From Alphaproteobacteria bacterium (GTDB lineage: Bacteria; Pseudomonadota; Alphaproteobacteria; Rickettsiales; UBA8987), in NCBI GenBank assembly GCA_023269645.1, contig JAHFPR010000100.1:1-7380 (forward strand): a stretch of DNA of 7,380 nucleotides. Direction: 5' to 3'. Below are positions 1 through 6,216 of the stretch, one piece after another. The notes under the pieces were generated by a model. That model saw only the letters and a list, made by a program, of their open reading frames with translations, was not told the DNA's origin and ran no database searches. Position 1 is the stretch's first letter; the number at the start of each line of letters is the position of its first letter. Both the position numbers and the translations under genes were made by a program.

Positions 1-8
1 ATGACAGA

Positions 9-1022
9 ATGGGGAATGGGATGTCGGGACAAAGATACAGAACGCCATACTCTCTTGCAGTGCTTACCCTGCTGGCGATTCTTGCCGCACCCCATCCTGC
101 AGCGGCGGAGAAGGAAAGAAAGGAAATCGCGCATCACCGCAGCACCAAAATGAAGCATTCTAATTCCGGTGTGCATTACCGCCTTGTTACCGCCCGCAAG
201 GGAGATACGGTTTACACGCTGGGGAATAAATATGGCGTTTCCGCGCGCGCGATCATCGAGGCCAACCAGATGAAGCCGATTTATGCGCTTGATCCTGGAA
301 AAAAGGTCAAGATTCCCTCGGTACATCTGCATAAAGTGCAAGCGGGTGAGAATATCTACACCATTTCCCGGACAGAGGGGGTGGATATGTACAGCATCGT
401 GAAGGAAAACAAGCTGCAAAAGCCATATGTGCTGATGCAGGGGCAGAAGCTCCGCATTCCTTTCAGCAATTATGCCGGGCAGAAGCCGGAAAAAATCCCT
501 GCCAGCATCCTGATGGGGAACAGTTTTACCGCACTTCCCACGGCGCGTCCGGTGGAAGAAGTGCCGCAGGATATTCCCCGCAACTCCCCTCCCGTGCGGC
601 GCGTGGATATTGAGAAAGCGATTTCCGGTCTGGGGGATAATGCAGTCCGGAGTTTCGCGTGGCCAGTGAAGGGGAGGGTGATTTCCCGCTTCGGCGCGCA
701 GAAAGGCGGGGTATATAACGACGGCGTGAATATCGCTGCACCGGAAGGGGAGGCCGTGCACGCGGCGGCGGATGGGGTGGTGATGTATGTGGGGGATGAG
801 CTGAAGGATTACGGCAATCTGGTGCTTGTGCGGCATTCCGGCGGCTGGATAACAGCCTACGCCCACCAGCAGAAGATCGCCGTGCAGCGGGGGGATAAAG
901 TGCGGAAAAGCCAGGTTATCGGCTATGTCGGCTCCAGCGGCACGGTGAAGAATCCGCAGATCCATTTTGCCATACGCAAAGGCCGGCAGGCAGTGGATCC
1001 GATGCGGTATCTGCGGGGGTAA
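9..1022 (+). CDS. Periplasmic LysM-LysM-M23 (LytM-like) protein, probable NlpD/EnvC/DipM-type amidase activator
   Basis: 337 aa. Residues about 15-33 form a hydrophobic signal peptide ending AAA|E, a signal peptidase I type. There is no cysteine in the whole protein, so unlike E. coli NlpD it is not a lipoprotein. Two LysM peptidoglycan-binding repeats follow, at about residues 58-103 and 107-151, each with a KGDT- or AGEN-like start and a KIP or RIP end. A Pro-rich linker leads to an M23 domain at about 215-335. The M23 zinc site is degenerate: the usual HxxxD motif reads N237-D-G-V-N241, and the usual HLHF reads Q317-I-H319-F, with only H286 (YAH) and H319 kept. In NlpD and EnvC such loss goes with activating AmiA/B/C-type amidases rather than cutting peptidoglycan, so a role in septal wall splitting is inferred. 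ATG at 21 (MSGQRYRT...), preceded by GGGGAA, is an equally good start. A TGA at 2-4 could end an upstream gene, but too little is visible. yajC begins 130 bp downstream. Confidence 0.9.
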   Translation: MGNGMSGQRYRTPYSLAVLTLLAILAAPHPAAAEKERKEIAHHRSTKMKHSNSGVHYRLVTARKGDTVYTLGNKYGVSARAIIEANQMKPIYALDPGKKVKIPSVHLHKVQAGENIYTISRTEGVDMYSIVKENKLQKPYVLMQGQKLRIPFSNYAGQKPEKIPASILMGNSFTALPTARPVEEVPQDIPRNSPPVRRVDIEKAISGLGDNAVRSFAWPVKGRVISRFGAQKGGVYNDGVNIAAPEGEAVHAAADGVVMYVGDELKDYGNLVLVRHSGGWITAYAHQQKIAVQRGDKVRKSQVIGYVGSSGTVKNPQIHFAIRKGRQAVDPMRYLRG

Positions 1023-1028
1023 GAGAAT

Positions 1029-1060
1029 ACCGTTATTCTCGCCTGCGCGGGAACGACGGT
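1029..1060. repeat. Imperfect palindrome after the M23 gene, GTCATTCCCGC-type repeat unit
   Basis: Two 14-nt arms (1029-1042 and 1047-1060) flank a 4-nt loop CTGC. Thirteen of 14 positions pair, two of them as G-T wobbles. The start ACCGTTATTCTCGC and the end GCGGGAACGACGGT look like a drifted copy of an intergenic repeat whose usual ends read ACCGTCATTCCCGC and GCGGGAATGACGGT. The hairpin begins 6 bp after the stop of the M23 gene and could slow or end transcription, but no T-run follows it, so a classical intrinsic terminator is not supported. It resembles the start of the element at 4017. Confidence 0.6.
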
Positions 1061-1071
1061 TCCCTTACCCA

Positions 1072-1099
1072 TTGCATCTTTCCTCATGCTGGCTATAGT
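1072..1099 (+). promoter_or_regulatory. Candidate sigma-70 promoter for yajC-secD
   Basis: TTGCAT at 1072-1077 and TATAGT at 1094-1099 are separated by 16 bp. They match the -35 consensus at 4 of 6 positions and the -10 consensus at 5 of 6. Transcription would start near 1106 and leave a leader of about 46 nt before the yajC ATG. The site lies just beyond the hairpin at 1029-1060, so yajC-secD may be transcribed separately from the M23 gene. Found by eye only. Confidence 0.4.
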
Positions 1100-1152
1100 G
1101 TGCGCAGCAATGGCTATACATTGAATACAGGTTTGCAATAACAGGAGTTTTT

Positions 1153-1590
1153 ATGCGAGCGATACAGGGTTTATTTTTTCTGGCGGTGATGGCGGTTCTG
1201 GCGGGCGCGGGCGATGCTGCCCTGGCGCAGGAGGCGGCTTCCGTGGCGGGTGTGCCCCCGCAGCCCAGCATGGGGATGAATGTCTCGATGCTCGTCGTGA
1301 TATTCGTCATCATCTATTTTCTGCTTATCCGGCCTCAGAGCAAACAGTTCAAGAAGCATAAGGAAATGGTGGAATCGCTCCAGCGTGGCGATGTGGTGAT
1401 TACGGGCGGCGGCATTCGTGGCCGTGTCACCAAGGTGGAAGATAACAGCAGAACCGTGGATGTGGAAATCGCGCCCGGTGTTGAAGTGACAGTGGTGCGC
1501 GCGACCATCGCCGAAATCGAAATCCGCAAGAACGCACCCGCGAACGATGTGGTTCCGCCTGCGCCTTCTGGAAAAAAATCCAAGAAATAA
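1153..1590 (+). CDS. yajC: YajC, Sec translocon accessory subunit
   Basis: 145 aa. YajC is a small membrane protein that associates with SecD-SecF and with SecYEG during protein export across the inner membrane. The diagnostic core is here: a membrane helix at about 44-59 running into YFLLIRPQSKQFKKHKEM, then QRGDVVITGGGIRGRVTKVEDN, the conserved cytoplasmic domain. A second hydrophobic stretch at about 5-24 followed by ALAQ|E looks like a cleavable signal peptide, which the 110-aa E. coli protein lacks and which explains most of the extra length. The C-terminus ends in a Lys-rich tail (SGKKSKK). The start is set by AGGAG at 1143-1147, 5 nt before the ATG. secD follows after 15 bp, so the two are very likely co-transcribed. 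Confidence 0.95.
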   Translation: MRAIQGLFFLAVMAVLAGAGDAALAQEAASVAGVPPQPSMGMNVSMLVVIFVIIYFLLIRPQSKQFKKHKEMVESLQRGDVVITGGGIRGRVTKVEDNSRTVDVEIAPGVEVTVVRATIAEIEIRKNAPANDVVPPAPSGKKSKK

Positions 1591-1605
1591 GCCAGGGAAG
1601 GAACG

Positions 1606-3162
1606 ATGCTAGACTTCCCGCGTTGGAAAATCATTTGTGTGTGGCTCATCTGCCTGGGCGGGCTGTATGTCGCCCTGCCCAATATGTTCAGCGAGCAGAC
1701 GCGTTCGCAATATGCTTCCGTATTCCGCGGGCCGACCATGAATCTTGGGCTGGATCTGCGCGGTGGTTCCCACCTGCTGCTCAAGGTGGATTTCGATGTT
1801 TACAAAAAGGAACAGCTTGAAACGCTGGTGGATGATGTTCGCAAGCACCTGCAGGAAGCAAAAATTGGCTACCGCGACCTCAGCCTTATCGGGGATGAGA
1901 TAAAGTTTTCGCTCACCGCGAAGGAAGACGCGGATAAAGCACGCGACTCACTGAAGGATTTGTACCGCGAGGTGCAGATGGAGAGTGCGGGTGATACAGG
2001 CTTCAGCATTCGCTACCGGGATGATGCCATTAAGAATATGCAGCAGAAATTGCTGGGGCAATCCATTGAAATCGTGCGCCGCCGCGTGGATGAAACCGGC
2101 ACACGCGAACCCATCATCCAGCGCCAGGGGGATGACCGCATCCTGCTTCAGGTTCCCGGCCTGGATAATCCGGAGCATCTGAAGGGATTGCTTGGAAAAA
2201 CCGCGAAGATGGCTTTCCATTTGATGGATGAAACCAGCCCCATGCCGCCGGAATCAGTGAAGCACGCGCCCCCCGGCGAGATGCTGCTGAAAGATAAGGA
2301 AGGCCGCCATTATCTGGTGAAAAAGAAGGTGGAACTGAGCGGCGATATGCTGGTGGATTCGCAGCCAAACTTCCAGAATGGCCAGCCGGTGGTGGGCTTC
2401 CGTTTCAATAACCAGGGCGGGCGCAGGTTTGCGGCGATCACCAGCGAGAATGCGGGCAAGCCTTTCGCCGTGGTGCTGGATGGCGAGGTGATTACCGCTC
2501 CGCGCATCAATGAGCCGATTCTGGGCGGCTCCGGCATTATCAGCGGGAATTTCACGGTGCAATCCGCCAATGATCTTTCGCTGTTGCTGCGTGCCGGTGC
2601 GCTGCCCGCGCCGCTGGTGGTGGTGGAGGAACGCACCGTCGGCCCTAGCCTGGGACAAGATTCGATTGACGCGGGCAAGGCTTCGGTGGTGGCGGCAATC
2701 GCGGTGGTGGCGTGCGTGATGCTGGCACTTTACGGACTGTTCGGCGTGTTCGCGCTGGCAGGGCTGTTCATCAACATGATTCTGGTGGTGGCGGTGCTTT
2801 CGTTGTTCCATGCGACACTCACCATGCCGGGTATTGCGGGGATGGTGTTGACCATCGGCATGGCGGTGGATGCCAACGTGCTGATTTTTGAGCGCATCCG
2901 GGAAGAAGCGAGGCTGGGAAAAACACCCTTCGCCGCGATAGATCACGGCTTTTCGCGCGCCTTCAACACCATCGTGGATGCGAACGTGACCATGCTGTTC
3001 GCCACGCTGCTGATGTATATGTATGGTTCGGGGCCGGTCAAGGGATTCGCGGTGACGCTTTCCGCTGGCATCGTGTGCTCGATGTTCACCGCGATTTCCC
3101 TCACGCGGATGATGATTCTGATCTGGCTCAAGAGGACGAGGCCGAAGAAGCTGGAGCTTTAG
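1606..3162 (+). CDS. secD: SecD, protein translocase subunit
   Basis: 518 aa. SecD with SecF uses the proton gradient to pull exported proteins off SecYEG on the periplasmic side. An N-terminal membrane helix (about 9-25) is followed by the SecD signature NLGLDLRGGSHLLLKVD at 46-62. The large periplasmic region P1 extends to about 340 and includes VVLDGEVITAPRI (289-301) and RAGALPAPL (329-337). Five more membrane helices lie at about 360-378, 382-402, 410-428, 454-474 and 478-500. GMAVDANVLIFERIREE (418-434) carries D422, the counterpart of the conserved membrane Asp tied to proton-driven function, and AFNTIVDANVTMLFA (452-466) is also typical. The Shine-Dalgarno AGGGA lies at 1594-1598, 7 nt before the ATG. 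The protein ends at the normal SecD C-terminus and is not a SecDF fusion. No secF follows: the next gene, sodB, is on the other strand. Confidence 0.97.
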   Translation: MLDFPRWKIICVWLICLGGLYVALPNMFSEQTRSQYASVFRGPTMNLGLDLRGGSHLLLKVDFDVYKKEQLETLVDDVRKHLQEAKIGYRDLSLIGDEIKFSLTAKEDADKARDSLKDLYREVQMESAGDTGFSIRYRDDAIKNMQQKLLGQSIEIVRRRVDETGTREPIIQRQGDDRILLQVPGLDNPEHLKGLLGKTAKMAFHLMDETSPMPPESVKHAPPGEMLLKDKEGRHYLVKKKVELSGDMLVDSQPNFQNGQPVVGFRFNNQGGRRFAAITSENAGKPFAVVLDGEVITAPRINEPILGGSGIISGNFTVQSANDLSLLLRAGALPAPLVVVEERTVGPSLGQDSIDAGKASVVAAIAVVACVMLALYGLFGVFALAGLFINMILVVAVLSLFHATLTMPGIAGMVLTIGMAVDANVLIFERIREEARLGKTPFAAIDHGFSRAFNTIVDANVTMLFATLLMYMYGSGPVKGFAVTLSAGIVCSMFTAISLTRMMILIWLKRTRPKKLEL

Positions 3163-3188
3163 GGAGTGCAAGTGGCAAGTAAAAACTT

Positions 3189-3265
3189 CGTCATTGCGAG
3201 GAGCAAAGCGACGAAGCAATCCAGCCTGATAACTTCTGGATTGCTTCGCTACGCTCGCAATGACG
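3189..3265. repeat. 77-bp palindromic intergenic repeat (MITE/REP-like) between secD and sodB
   Basis: The left arm at 3189-3224 begins CGTCATTGCGAG and ends GAAGCAATCCAG. The right arm at 3236-3265 is CTGGATTGCTTC, then GCTACG, then CTCGCAATGACG. The outer 12 bp and inner 12 bp of each arm pair perfectly; the middles differ (12 nt on the left, 6 nt on the right), and the loop is 11 nt. I recognise this as a widespread intergenic palindrome of alphaproteobacterial genomes, often present in many copies. It carries no ORF of its own. It ends 4 bp from the sodB stop. Read on the minus strand, the hairpin is followed within 3 nt by a run of five T, so it may also end sodB transcription. On the plus strand no T-run follows. 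Confidence 0.85.
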
Positions 3266-3269
3266 TGAA

Positions 3270-3890
3270 CTAAGCCGCCTTCTTTTTCCCCACCGCTTTC
3301 AGGTTCTCTGCCGCGAAGCTCCAGTTGGCGAGCTTGGCGAGGAAAGTATCCATATAGGTCGGGCGGGCGTTCTGGTAATCCAGGTAATAGGCGTGCTCCC
3401 ACACGTCCATCGTCAACAGCGGGGTTTCGCCCGCAGTCAGCGGCAGTTCCGCGTTCGGCGTTTTGCGGATGGCGAGCTTGCCGCTTTTATCCGCCACCAG
3501 CCACGCCCAGCCGCTTCCGAACTGGGTCGCGCCCGCGTTCTTGAACTGCTCGCTGAAAAGCTCGAAGCTGCCGAAATCCTCCTCGATTTTCTTGAGCAGC
3601 GTGGCATCCGGTTTGCCCCCGCCGCCCGGCTGCATGGAGTGCCAGTAGAACGTATGGTTCCACACCTGCGCGGCGTTGTTGAAGATGCCGAGTTTGCTGC
3701 TATCGCCCGCCGAAGCGTGGATAATCTGCTCCAGCGACATCGCATCCATATCCGTGCCCGCGATGAGTTTATTGAGGTTGGTGACGTAAGCCTGATGGTG
3801 CTTGCCATAATGGAAGCTGATGGTGCGCGCGGAGATGTGCGGTTCCAGCGCGTTTTCTGCGTAAGGCAGGGCGGGCAGGGTGATGGGCAT
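3270..3890 (-). CDS. sodB: Iron superoxide dismutase
   Basis: 206 aa. It converts superoxide to oxygen and hydrogen peroxide. With no signal peptide, the enzyme should be cytoplasmic. Metal ligands are H27 (SFHYGKHHQAY), H79 (AAQVWNHTFYW), D162 and H166 (MDVWEHAYYLDYQN). Gln75 in AAQVWNH, in the position used by iron enzymes, together with the overall match to E. coli SodB (NNAAQVWNHTFYW, GSGWAWLV, TPLLTMDVWEHAYYLDYQNARP), points to the Fe rather than the Mn type, though metal choice cannot be proved from sequence. The frame stays open upstream to a possible ATG at 3974, but the chosen start has AGGAGA at 3897-3902 six nt before it and gives the family's normal N-terminus (MPITLPALPYAENALEP). 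The C-terminus has a short basic tail (GKKKAA). The gene is monocistronic, convergent with secD. Confidence 0.96.
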   Translation of the reverse strand: MPITLPALPYAENALEPHISARTISFHYGKHHQAYVTNLNKLIAGTDMDAMSLEQIIHASAGDSSKLGIFNNAAQVWNHTFYWHSMQPGGGGKPDATLLKKIEEDFGSFELFSEQFKNAGATQFGSGWAWLVADKSGKLAIRKTPNAELPLTAGETPLLTMDVWEHAYYLDYQNARPTYMDTFLAKLANWSFAAENLKAVGKKKAA

Positions 3891-3930
3891 GGCGGTTCTC
3901 CTGTTTATGTGAAAGCTATTCGCTGCAGAA

Positions 3931-3959
3931 CCCCTAGCAGGTTTGGGATTTTTTTTCAA
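3931..3959 (-). promoter_or_regulatory. Possible sodB promoter
   Basis: On the minus strand TTGAAA (3954-3959) and TAGGGG (3931-3936) are 17 bp apart, with TGC just before the second hexamer. The -35 match is good and the -10 match poor. The segment also holds a run of eight A on the minus strand. The distance to the sodB ATG (about 40 nt) suits a short leader. No clear Fur or other operator palindrome was seen by eye. Confidence 0.25.
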
Positions 3960-4016
3960 TGAGTAATCCGTCATGCCCTGAACTGCCCACTAAAAAGATA
4001 AACAATCTCCACTATT

Positions 4017-4082
4017 GTCATTCCCGCGAAGGCGGGTATCCAGCGCGGAGCGTCCGCGACGGTGGAAGATCCTTTTCCGCCG
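4017..4082. repeat. Composite of small hairpins, GTCATTCCCGC-type intergenic repeat, downstream of pabB
   Basis: The element starts GTCATTCCCGCGAAGGCGGG and continues TATCCAG, a familiar end of intergenic repeats in proteobacterial genomes. Three short stems follow one another: 4023-4027 with 4032-4036 (loop GAAG), 4044-4049 with 4053-4058 (CGCGGA/TCCGCG), and 4060-4067 with 4075-4082 (one G-T wobble). It fills most of the 204-bp gap between the sodB start and the pabB stop. It differs in sequence from the 3189-3265 element but shares its outer motif with the hairpin at 1029-1060. It could protect or trim the 3' end of the pabC-pabB transcript; no T-run directly follows it on the minus strand. 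Confidence 0.6.
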
Positions 4083-4094
4083 CAGAAGTAACTA

Positions 4095-5393
4095 CTAAAT
4101 CCCCTCCAGTTCCTCCATGTTGATTCCAAGCGTGGCGGCCAGCGCGCGGGCTTTTACCAGTGTTTCCTGCCATTCGCTTTTTGCTGTGGAATCCGCCACA
4201 ATCGCGCCGCCGACCTGGAACTCGAAGCGAAGGCCGTCGGTAATCAGTGTGCGGATGACCACGGCGAAATCCGCCGAGCCATCCCCCCCCAGCCAGCCTA
4301 TCGCGCCGCTGTACACCCCGCGCGCCTCGCCCTCCAGCGTGGTGCAGAGTTTCATCGCCTCGATTTTCGGTGTGCCGGTCATTGAGCCGGGCGGGAAGCA
4401 GTTTTTGATGAACTCCAGCGCGGAAACTTCCGGGTGCTTTTTTCCCAGAATGGTGGAGGAAAGATGGTGCAGGGTGGCGTAGGAGGTAATCTCGAAAAGT
4501 TTATCCACCCGCACACTTCCGGGGATGCAGCCGCGCGAGAAATCATTGCGCATCAGATCCACGATCATCAGGTTTTCGGCGCGGTCTTTCTCGCTTCCAG
4601 CCAGTTCTTCCCGCGTGGCTTTATCCTGCGCCGGGTTATCGGGATGGCGCGGCGCGGAGCCTTTGATGGGGCGGGAATCGGCGTTGCCTTCCGCGTCCAG
4701 TGCCAGAAAACGCTCCGGGCTGGAGGAAATAACGGATACATCCCCGAATTTCAGGAAGCTGCTGTAAGGCGCGGGGCTTAGGCGGCAGAGCGTTTCAAAC
4801 AGGGCGAGCGCATCCGCCCGTTCGGCGAATTCTCCCTGAAATTTTCGGGTGAGGTTCGCCTGCGAAAGATCGCCGCGCAGGATAGCTTCCCGGATGGTTT
4901 CCACTTTGGCGAAATACGCGGCCTTATCCATGTTCGAGCCAAGCCCCCGGATGGCAGGCGGCTTTACTTTCTTCCGGAAAACGGGGTGGGGAATATCGCG
5001 CAACGCTTCCCGCTCCTCGCTCCACACATCCACTTTATTCAGATCATGGTCGAACACCAGAATCAGCGCATAATGCACCATCCAGAGGGCGGGCATGGGA
5101 AATTTGGAGGGTGTATCTTTTGGCAGGCACTCCAGCGCGTGTTTCAGCCCATAACCGAGATAGCCAAACCAGGCGTTTTCAAAGGGTGGCCGGTGGTCGG
5201 TTGCCGCTGCCTCAAGCTCCTCGAAATCTTCCCCCGTGATTTCCCGCCTGGGCTTCAGCGCGAGGATGGAATAGCGCCCCGTATACGGAGTGCGCAGGGA
5301 GGAATGCAGCAACGCCCAGCATCGCTCGGAGGCGGGGATGCCGCGCGCCGTGGCGACAGGGTCAGACCACGGCAGCGTTTCGTGCAGCAACAT
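4095..5393 (-). CDS. pabB: Aminodeoxychorismate synthase component I (PabB)
   Basis: 432 aa. It makes 4-amino-4-deoxychorismate from chorismate and ammonia, normally supplied by the PabA glutaminase, for folate synthesis. The N-terminal TrpE/PabB-like domain covers about 1-140 and the chorismate-binding domain about 155-425. Key motifs are GDLSQANLTRKF (174-185), SSSPERFL (223-230), RPIKGSAPR (241-249) with the PabB-type active-site Lys244, SEKDRAENLMIVDLMRND (267-284), YATLHHLSS (305-313), FPPGSMTGTPKIEAM (333-347), GVYSGAIGW (359-367) and VGGAIVADSTAKSEW (394-408). PIKGS replaces the commoner PIKGT, a mild change. TrpE is the main alternative, but Lys244 and the overlap with pabC favour PabB. 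No PabA domain is fused and no pabA is in the window. The start lies inside the end of pabC with a 32-bp overlap and only a weak Shine-Dalgarno (GGGAT, 12-13 nt upstream), which suggests translational coupling. Confidence 0.93.
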   Translation of the reverse strand: MLLHETLPWSDPVATARGIPASERCWALLHSSLRTPYTGRYSILALKPRREITGEDFEELEAAATDHRPPFENAWFGYLGYGLKHALECLPKDTPSKFPMPALWMVHYALILVFDHDLNKVDVWSEEREALRDIPHPVFRKKVKPPAIRGLGSNMDKAAYFAKVETIREAILRGDLSQANLTRKFQGEFAERADALALFETLCRLSPAPYSSFLKFGDVSVISSSPERFLALDAEGNADSRPIKGSAPRHPDNPAQDKATREELAGSEKDRAENLMIVDLMRNDFSRGCIPGSVRVDKLFEITSYATLHHLSSTILGKKHPEVSALEFIKNCFPPGSMTGTPKIEAMKLCTTLEGEARGVYSGAIGWLGGDGSADFAVVIRTLITDGLRFEFQVGGAIVADSTAKSEWQETLVKARALAATLGINMEELEGI

Positions 5394-6216
5394 ATTTTTC
5401 TATATCCCGCTTCATGAGGGTGTTCAGTTCGGCGGCTCTATCATGGGTTTTCCACTCGGTATCCACCCAGGAAAGTTTTTGCACGGGGATGGTGCGCATC
5501 GAAACATTGGTGAGGAAAATCTCATCCGCTTCCTGAAGCTGCTCCAGCGTAAAGAATCCCTGCGCGACCTTGTAGGGTGAAAGGCGGATCACCGCATCCC
5601 GTGTTGTGCCGGGCAGGATGCCGCATTCCAGCGACGGGGTGAACAGCGTATCGCCCTTTGCCCAGAAAATATTGGCGGAACTGCATTCGCAGATATGCCC
5701 TTTTTCGCCCAGCAGCAATGCCTCGAAGCATCCGTTCGCGCTTGCTTCCATGCGTGCAAGCACGGAGTTCAGCCCCTGCAATGTTTTCGTGTGGATGGGC
5801 AGGCAGGCGGCGGGGATTTTCCGGTAGCTGCTCAGCCAGAGGGAAACGGGTGCGGCGAGCGGCTGCGGCATCGGAAAAGTTTCGATGATGACGGTGGGCT
5901 TTACATCGGCGGGGGGAAGGTAGCCCCGGTCGCTGCTGCCGCGCGTGATGGTGATGCGCAACAGGCAATCCGGCAGGGCGTTTTTTTGTATCAGCGCGAG
6001 CACGTGCGCGTGGAGCGTATCCGGGGAAAAGCTGATGGAAACCGTCCGCAGGCTTTCCTTCAGGCGCTTCAGGTGCAGCTCCCACTGGTAGGGAATGCCG
6101 CTGTAGGCGGTGATCGTTTCAAACACCCCGTCGCCGAAGCGCAGGCCGCGATCTTTCACCGGTATTTTCGCTTCCGCTTCAGGGAGGTATTCGCCGTTGA
6201 GGTAAACAAATGCCAT
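5362..6216 (-). CDS. pabC: Aminodeoxychorismate lyase (PabC), class IV PLP enzyme
   Basis: 284 aa. It splits 4-amino-4-deoxychorismate into p-aminobenzoate and pyruvate, the step after PabB. It belongs to fold-type IV PLP enzymes: DRGLRFGDGVFETI (22-35), PLP lysine K144 in HTKTLQGLNSVLARMEA (142-158), E177 and CSSANIFW (178-185), GILPGTTRD (199-207) and TNVSMRTIPV (236-245). The family also contains branched-chain and D-amino-acid aminotransferases, which cannot be excluded by sequence alone; the overlap with pabB is the main reason for choosing the lyase. The ATG at 6216 fits the family N-terminus (MAFVYLNGEYL), and no upstream in-frame GTG or TTG was seen nearby. The best Shine-Dalgarno, AGGAG, is unusually far away (14 nt). 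pabC is first in the pabC-pabB operon and divergent from ndk. Confidence 0.9.
   Translation of the reverse strand: MAFVYLNGEYLPEAEAKIPVKDRGLRFGDGVFETITAYSGIPYQWELHLKRLKESLRTVSISFSPDTLHAHVLALIQKNALPDCLLRITITRGSSDRGYLPPADVKPTVIIETFPMPQPLAAPVSLWLSSYRKIPAACLPIHTKTLQGLNSVLARMEASANGCFEALLLGEKGHICECSSANIFWAKGDTLFTPSLECGILPGTTRDAVIRLSPYKVAQGFFTLEQLQEADEIFLTNVSMRTIPVQKLSWVDTEWKTHDRAAELNTLMKRDIEKYVAARNAAVV

Noticed and set aside
223..462. Possible internal duplication giving the two LysM repeats
   Set aside because: Tandem LysM repeats are normal in this family, and the two copies have diverged too far to indicate a recent duplication.
2254..3402. Long minus-strand open frame of 382 codons antisense to secD, running through the palindromic repeat into sodB
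   Set aside because: The translation is His-, Arg- and Gln-rich with no recognisable domain, as expected for the shadow of a GC-rich gene. secD and sodB are certain on their own frames.
3393..3962. Plus-strand open frame of 189 codons opposite sodB
   Set aside because: It lies opposite a confidently identified sodB and shows no family motif; it is a reading-frame shadow.
3891..3974. N-terminal extension of SodB by 28 residues from an ATG at 3974
   Set aside because: The extension (MTDYSLKKNPK...) is not a signal peptide and not part of the family. AGGAGA at 3897-3902 serves the ATG at 3890, and the extension covers the likely promoter.
4017..4082. CRISPR-like or tRNA-like structure
   Set aside because: There are three unrelated short stems, no equal-length repeats with spacers, and no cloverleaf or CCA-end arrangement.
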